Assembly: GCA_037074615.1 (NCBI GenBank)
Contig: CM073557.1
Coordinates: forward strand, 8,448,501-8,512,500
Length of the DNA stretch: 64,000 nt
Direction: 5' to 3'
From: Leucaena leucocephala
Lineage: Eukaryota > Streptophyta > Magnoliopsida > Fabales > Fabaceae
The translations under genes were made by a program, and so were the position numbers. Under the pieces are notes generated by a model. The model searched no databases and was not told the DNA's origin. It saw only the letters and a list, made by a program, of their open reading frames with translations. Shown here one piece after another: positions 57,750-64,000 of this stretch. Position 1 is the first letter of the stretch, and every line of letters starts with the position of its first letter.

Positions 57750-58561
57750 ATCCTCATGCGTACTTTGCTTACAATTTCATCGATTCCAGCAATCATTTTG
57801 AACTTATTTCCTCCAAAATTGACTTTTCCTCCTTCTTTAGGTGTAAGCTTGAAGAACTTGTCAGTATCTCCAGTCATATGTCTTGAGCATCTACTATCAA
57901 TATATCATTTAGCTGTCTTGGATGCCTTGAGACACATCTATGAAAAAGATCATCTGGTTTTAGGTACACATATATTCTAAGGTCTTGATTGGTTATCTGA
58001 TAAACTTTATACTCATAAGTACCTTTAGGTACCCATCTTAATGTTCTGCAGGTTCCTTTCCTCTTGTGATAATAAGAAGTATTGTGATAACAAGATTAAG
58101 TGGTTCATTACATGAGAGAATCTGACTTCCATATCTCTGATGCTTTCTCCCAGGTTCATCTAAAATAACTCAATCTTAGTGGTCAGAGTGTTGATTCTAC
58201 TTTACTTCAAGCTAGATATTCCTTCGTGAGTAATCTCTAAAGCTTCCCACATTTTCTTTGCGGTCTCTAAGCTAGATAACCTAAAGTACTCCTTTTGACT
58301 TAGAGTACAAGTGAGTATCTTCAGCACAATATGCTTCTTATCATCATCAAATTCACTTGGAGTCTTTGGAATCTTCTGACCATATACTATCTTTATTAGA
58401 ATGTAGTTTCCTTCTTGAATCACATCCTATGACATGTACAATGAAGTCTTGATAAATGTCTTCATTCTCATTTTTTAGAATGTGAAATTTTCTCTGTTAA
58501 ATTTTAGTGGCTTCATTTTAGAGCTCCCTTCGGGTTGAACATTATCGTCAAATCCTACCAT
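57750..58561 (-). pseudogene. Copia-C gag remnant
   Basis: Gag of the minus-strand copia-C. The likely start is the ATG at 58561-58559 (MVGFDDNVQPEGSSKMKPL), about 10-25 bases after a degenerate primer site. The open frame 58423-58202 carries FDDDKKHIVLKIL and ETAKKMWEALEITHEG, the UBN2 gag signature. The C-terminal part toward 57,750 is degraded and protease is not recognisable before the solo LTR. Confidence 0.7.
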
Positions 58562-58570
58562 ATATATGCT

Positions 58571-58586
58571 CTTGAGACTATTAAAT
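58571..58586 (-). other. Degenerate copia-C primer binding site
   Basis: Minus strand ATAGTCTCAAGAGC resembles TGGTATCAAGAGC and lies between the 5' LTR and gag. Confidence 0.5.
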
Positions 58587-59248
58587 CCTTTTTCAAGATT
58601 TATAGTTTCACTAAAGAAGGGGTGAATTAGGTAATTTTTAAAATTTAAAACTCAAATGAAATAAAAAGAATAAGTAAAGAATAATTTCAACGAAAGAAAA
58701 TGAAAAGAGAAAATTGCACAGTAGATTTATACAGGTTTGACCCAACTATTTGGTCTACGTCTAGCCTCATATTCCCTCTGAGTATTTCACTATTATTCCA
58801 AGATTATTTGAGCTCTTGGCTCCTCAGTACATAAACCACTCAAGAGATCTACTCTTAAGTATCTCAGTAAATAAATAAAGATATACATATCTCTTTTGAC
58901 TAGAGTGATTGTGCTAAGCATTGAAGTACAAAATGTCTCATTATCTCTCCAACAAAAAAATTCATCTGTTCACATAATGTGAAACAAGGTAAGACAGAGG
59001 ATATCATAAGGCAATAATTAAAGCTTGAATAAATGTACTATGATCGTGGTAGTTGAGCTTCTTAACTCTAGCATTCAATTCATCTTCTATTTATAGTTGA
59101 GCTCTTCAAACATTCATTAGACACATTGAATATTACCGTTGAAGTGACAAAGCCATTGGTTGTTGCTGACACTAGTTAATAGTTGCATTTAATGTTCTTC
59201 TAACATATTTTGCTTTTTGTCGTAACTTTTTTGTTTGATGTTTTCTTT
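58587..59248 (-). mobile_element. Copia-C 5' LTR
   Basis: Partner of 49,985-50,676 in the same (minus) orientation. Ends are approximate. The two LTRs define a 9.3-kb element that holds both the LINE and the solo LTR. Confidence 0.75.
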
Positions 59249-59329
59249 GTCTACAAATGATCTAGAAAGTCAATGCATAAGTGATATATGAAGAGTTTAA
59301 TCATCTAAAAATGAATGCCTATCATTGAG

Positions 59330-60440
59330 ATTAAAACATATGATTTTATCAAATTTTGGTTTGAAAATCTTTTTGAAGATCAGTTAAATTTATCAAAGTG
59401 TTTATCTACAAGATACCTTATCAAAAAGGATTTCGATAAATATTAAATAAATTGCATTGGAACAGTTTTAGTTCTTATCAAATAGGAATTTAATAAACAT
59501 TTTGATTGAATAAATCTTTAAAAAATATCATTCTTATAACATGTTCTTTCAGATTTATCAAAAACAAGATTTATTTTAAAACTTTTCACAATAGTCAATT
59601 TATCGATGCGTAATTCAATAAATAGACTTATCTTATACCTTATCAATAAGTGTATCAAGAACATTAAATTAGATTTTTATTCTTTATGTTTAATCCCATC
59701 TCATATATGTAGTGTTTCATAAAACTATTTGAGAAAAAGATAATTTAAACAAAGAAACATTATTAATAGTAATAAATCATCATCAAAATCATTTATCAAA
59801 TCAATATTTCAATGTTTTAGATAAAATTGAAATTTTTTTAATACATCGATAAATGAGACTTGAAATATACTTAATATCAAAATCTCGATATTTATCAAAT
59901 ACCTTATTGATAAATATTCTTATTGATAAGTTCTTTTGAAAATAGAGAGAAACTAAACCACTGTCTTCATTTATCGAAGTCCTTATCGATAAATACCTTT
60001 ATTGATCAATATTTCGATAAATATCTTTTGAAAAACAAGTTTCACAAATTTATTGATAAATGTTTTTGTAGAAATTTTTATCAATAAATACCTTTATCGT
60101 ATAATACTTCGATAAGTTCCTTTTGTAAAACTAGTTTTGCAAACTAAGTCAATATCTTACTTATCAAAATTTTTATCGACAAGTAGCCTTATCGAGTAAG
60201 TCTGTGAGAAGTTCATTTTCTAAAATAGTGTTTCGAAACTTCACAAACTAAATTTAAATTTATTTTATTAAAGTCTTTATCGATAAGTATCCTTATCAAA
60301 TAAGTATTTAAAAAATGCCTTTCATAAATCAAGTTTTCTTAACAAAGTTTCTTTTTCATTTATCGAATGACTTATCGATCAATACACTTATAGATAAACT
60401 TATCAAAAAATAAGCTAAGTTAAAATATTTCTTGAAAAAC
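59330..60440. repeat. Degenerate tandem array rich in TATCGATA
   Basis: About eight to ten diverged units of roughly 90-110 bases. A typical unit reads TTATCGATAAATACCTTTAT, then TTGATAA..TTCGATAAGT..CTTTTGAAAA and a short spacer. The clearest units lie at 59,879-60,440; older ones extend left. No coding sequence. Confidence 0.65.
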
Positions 60441-61040
60441 ATTTGTCATCATCAAAATATTGGAGTATAACAAATTTATGTTTAAAAAAATATTTAACAG
60501 AGTCCTAATTATAATTTATCGTGATCTTTTAATGTTACTTTTCATTGCTATGTTGAAACTATAAATGTTTTAAAACATGATAAAAAAGAGTAATTGAAAT
60601 TTAAGAAAAATGATATTTTAACCTTTCAAATTTATTTAATTTCTATTGAATCATTGTAGTTTAAATTTTTTATTAAATCATTATCATTTAATAAATTTTG
60701 AATTATTCTCCACTAGTTTTAGTATATGATTAATTTTTTTTACTACATAAAATATTCATAATCTGATTATAAAAAAAAAATCATAACAAAAAAAATCAAA
60801 ATGATAAAATTGCTTTATGTTGTTTGTGACCTACTTTATTTAAGTAAGCTTTCAAGTTTAATATTGTCTTTAGAAGTTCTTTACACCTATTTTATTAGGT
60901 TAAAATGGATGCTTCATGATAATTGAAATATGAAATATTATAATATTTAAATATTTTTTATTAGTAAATTTTATCCATTTATATATAACATTTTTACCCC
61001 GTTATAATAGTATTGATATAGAAATGGACATTATAAAATG
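60441..61040. other. AT-rich spacer
   Basis: No gene or element recognised. Confidence 0.5.
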
Positions 61041-61059
61041 TCAGCAGTTATAAAACTTT

Positions 61060-61140
61060 TATAGAAAATATTTTTTACACTAGTTATTACTTGCAACTGG
61101 TGTAGAAAAATGAAAGGAAAAAAAATTCACTCTCTACATC
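61060..61140. repeat. CACTA-subterminal-like motifs
   Basis: TTTACACTAGTTATTACTTG and CAACTGGTGTAGAAAAA resemble the subterminal repeats at 49,380-49,440. It may be a fossil CACTA end. No terminus is visible. Confidence 0.3.
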
Positions 61141-61334
61141 AGGGCAAGTTCAATTTTTTATACCAATTGTGATATTAATCATTATAAAGAATCGTATTGT
61201 TATCATTATCAATGTAAAATTCTATTACAAGTTATTATGCTAAGGTTCCAACATATACTAGTTCCAATTCTAATACAAGTAATTATTCCAAGTTTAAAAC
61301 AATTAAAACCAACAAAAATGAACTTACTACTAAT

Positions 61335-61625
61335 GGGATCCGGTTTGAGTGCTCATCTTAAGAGTTCATCTGAGCTGGACTGTCTAGATTTGATCTAAAC
61401 GGTCCAGAATTAATGTTTTTTTAAGTTATGTTTTTTAAATAAAAATTTATTTTTTAAAAAAATAATAGTTAAAAAATATTTTTATTTTAGATGTTATACC
61501 TATTAAAATATTTTTTAAACAATTAAAGATAAAAAAATAAATTTGGACAGTTTATATCAAACCTAAATTATATAAATAAGATGAATTTTGGGTGCTTATT
61601 TGGATGAGCAATACAAACTGCTCCC
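61335..61625. mobile_element. MITE-like element with imperfect inverted ends
   Basis: Left arm GAGTGCTCATCTTAAGAGTT, right arm (reversed) TTGCTCATCCAAATAAGCAC with AATTCATC. AT-rich core. About 290 bases. The class cannot be fixed. Confidence 0.35.
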
Positions 61626-62151
61626 TATGCTACCAATGTAGAAGCTCTGGAAGTAAGTTGCCCGACTTATGCGGATATACTCCTCATCCTTTTAAAAAAC
61701 ATGGATCCTCAATATTGAAAGTCTAAAGGTTCAAAACCCAACGAAAAAAAAAATTAACTCAATAACTCCAAAGAACATAAAATACAAAATTTTCAAAAAT
61801 ACAATTATTTGACAAAATTTATTCATGGGTAAGGTGATAATGTTGAAGATGTGTCTTAAACTTAAAAGCCGCAAAACTTGATATTCTTAGGTTGTTTACA
61901 ACGTTATATTTAAACACATCATAAGTAAAATCAAAGAAAGCGAAATAAATAATTGAATATATGTTCGTAAATAAAGGATGAGTTGTACAACAAGCATATT
62001 GATCGTCACTTTCATATCCTAATTAGCATGTTAATAAGTCTTAACAAAAATTTCGGGTGGAGTAGCTCCTAATAATTTTACAATAAAAAGTTAACAACCT
62101 TAAATCAATCATAGCATTCCACTAATATTACCAAGTTGATTAAGAGTGTAT

Positions 62152-62692
62152 TTAGGAGTGTGTTTGGGCTCTCAAACTGACTTATCAACTAGTATAAGTT
62201 ACTTTTTAGATAATATTGATATTTAGTTTATCATTTTTACAACATGACTTTTAACCCCAAATAGATTTCTACATTTCTAGAATGAAGTCACTTTTTGTAG
62301 CTATTAACTTCTGGTTTTTTTATCTTGATTTTTTCCCCTTATTTTGAGTTTGGAAAAATCTCAAAAAAATACTACTTAAATTTTAAAATTCTAAATCGAT
62401 TTATTTATTACATATTATAAGTTATTGACTATTTTTATAAAATAAATAACAACATGTTTTTATAGTAATTCTTAATTTGAGATTTTGAAATTCAAGTGAT
62501 ATTTTTTTTAAGAATTTTCTTTTTATTTTTTATCTAAATAATTTTTTGTTAAACTGACTTTTTTTTATATATAAAAAAACAATATAAGCATAAATCATAT
62601 AACACTATCTAACTTATACTCAATATAACTTTTGCAAAAAAAGTCAAATTGAAAAAACATTCACTTCATGGCTAATCCAAACACACCCTAAG
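62152..62692. mobile_element. MITE-like element with TTAGGGTGTGTTTGG ends
   Basis: Left end TTAGGAGTGTGTTTGGGC and right end (reversed) TTAGGGTGTGTTTGGATTAG are inverted repeats 540 bases apart. The core is AT-rich without ORFs. It could be a hAT- or Harbinger-type MITE; the target duplication is ambiguous. Confidence 0.5.
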
Positions 62693-63588
62693 AAGGCACC
62701 CTAACTAAAACAAATTGGTAAAGATTTTTTTTTTTCTAAAAGTGCAATTAGTGCCTAACTAACCAAAATTACAATCAAATTCAAACTCTTAACTAAAAAC
62801 ACCAAATTCAAATTTTACCAAACACTAACTCTAAGCTTAAAAAAAACATGATTCCTAATACATCTAGAAACAAAAAATATTAAGAAGTATTTCAACAAAT
62901 TTATATAAATTTAGATAAAGTCTCCCCTAAAGTTATAGTTAGAACTCCAAATAATTTTACACTTAACAACTAGCATTATTTTATTAATAGAGTTAAATCT
63001 AGTGGAATGAATAAATTATTTAAAATGTGACAAGTCAAGATTTGAATATTTCTTAGGAGAGTTGTCTATTTTAATAATTTGACTTTAAATAAAATTATCT
63101 CTAATAAAAAGGATATTTGTACTTTTAAAAAAACTAACCCTATTTTACCAATTGGAGTCCAACCAATCATTTTATTGGCATATGTCTACTCACAAAGCTT
63201 CATAGACTCAAGTATTTCTCAACAAAACCAAACAAAGAAAGCACTGGAAATTGGAAAACAGAAGCAACCTAAAAACTCCACATGCTTAGTATTGGAGGGA
63301 GTACATTTTTTGGTATGAAATATAAGGCATCAATATCTATTTTACTCAAATCAATGAAATTAGTTATAGTTAGCTTAACTAAATAAATTTGTAGAAAATA
63401 TCGTTTTCATATTTACTGTTAATTAAATAATTAATTGTTGATATTCCTTATTAGGAATATTATAGTTTTTTAGAAAAATTACTGAAAACCCCCTATTAAA
63501 ATTTTTATTGATTAAAGGCACTTAAATTTTGTTTAAGGACCAATATGAGTAATTCATCTTCAGTTGAGTTCAACATATCTTTAGCTAT
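62693..63588. other. AT-rich spacer
   Basis: No convincing gene. A 79-codon frame at 63079-63318 has no recognisable domain and is probably chance. Confidence 0.4.
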
Positions 63589-64000
63589 GCTCCGAATCAA
63601 TGTGCTTTTTTGAAAGGAAAACTCATTTCAGATAACATTATGCTAGATGCTGATGTGCTTTCCCACATTCACTCTACTGGTAAACATAGAAGAAGACTTC
63701 TGCTCTTGGTTAATTTCTCTTAAGCCTTTGACAAGCTTTCATGGTCTTTTATTAAGGCAGGCATGCAAAGAATGAGATTTCCTGATAAATGGATTAATTT
63801 GATACATCAATGTATCTCCATTATTAATTACCAAATCCAATTCAATTGTAAGCTATCCCCAATTATTCATCCGAAAAGAGGAATTCGTCATGGTGATCCT
63901 CTCTCATCTCATCTTTACATTCTGTTGGTAAACATCCTCTCCCGCTTTATTAATGCTTCAGAATCAACTGGTGGTTGGAAGGGTATCAAAATATGTAATG
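63589..64000 (+). pseudogene. L1-type LINE reverse transcriptase, runs off the edge
   Basis: Plant L1-clade RT in one frame except for a TAA at 63721-63723. Signature blocks: APNQCAFLKGKLISDNIM (the NQxAFxxGRxIxDN motif), AFDKLSWSFIKAGMQRMRFP, then RGIRHGDPLSSHLYILL (GIRQGDPLSP motif) and LSRFI. The catalytic YADD would lie beyond the window. The upstream part of ORF2 is missing, so the copy is 5' truncated or eroded. Confidence 0.8.

Noticed and set aside
61640..61765. Possible SINE ending in an A-run (GGTTCAAAACCC then a poly(A) stretch)
   Set aside because: Only a B-box-like motif is visible; no A-box at the right spacing and no target duplication.

Overview
This is about 64 kb of nuclear DNA from a flowering plant, most likely a dicot. 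It is very AT-rich. Evidence for a plant: Ty1/copia elements primed by initiator-Met tRNA, an RTE-type LINE with a (TTG)n tail, an L1-type LINE, MITEs, a CACTA end, a degraded caulimovirid (endogenous pararetrovirus) segment, and two host gene segments with GT-AG introns whose best matches are plant organellar proteins. I see no rRNA, no intact tRNA, no CRISPR array and no prokaryotic operon. The species cannot be read from the sequence.

Layout. 1-1,910: a decayed copia element (LTR end, primer site, gag, protease, start of integrase). 2,370-4,320: on the minus strand, the 5' part of a nuclear gene for a mitochondrial 3-hydroxyisobutyryl-CoA hydrolase-like protein. Four exons keep a continuous frame, and the fifth exon is not visible before the window edge. 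4,852-5,519: a pair of ~105-bp inverted repeats. 5,778-9,134: minus-strand pararetroviral pol and a following ORF, both full of stops. 9,135-12,133: two tandem partial copies of a long LTR ('family E'). 12,134-15,600: plus-strand end of a copia element (family B, copy B0) with a MITE in its LTR. 16,099-17,654: an exon-intron fragment of an organellar (bacterial-type) aspartyl-tRNA synthetase gene with disabling lesions. 17,815-21,677: minus-strand copia B1. 21,678-25,075: E solo LTR. 25,076-36,704: plus-strand copia B2 with another E solo LTR (29,654-33,004) nested in integrase with a perfect 5-bp duplication. 36,705-38,200: inverted pieces of B LTR and leader. 38,291-41,510: third E solo LTR, again with a 5-bp duplication.

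41,516-47,740 is AT-rich and gene-free but carries three GC-richer islands, each with a CACGTG core, and a possible SINE. 47,742-49,510 holds hAT-like and CACTA-like ends around a CpG-rich, internally repeated stretch. 49,985-59,250 is a minus-strand copia element (family C) split by an RTE LINE (51,935-54,258) and by a solo LTR (55,869-57,744). Beyond it lie a degenerate tandem array of TATCGATA-type motifs (about 59,330-60,440), two MITE-like inverted-repeat elements, and an L1-type reverse transcriptase that runs off the right edge.

In functional terms the window is a nested transposon graveyard at the edge of one apparently real gene. No new multi-gene system is evident. The most informative items are the truncated or intron-expanded hydrolase-like gene, the stranded aspartyl-tRNA synthetase fragment, the pararetroviral fossil, the ~3.3-kb solo-LTR family and its rearranged junctions, and several unexplained repeat structures.
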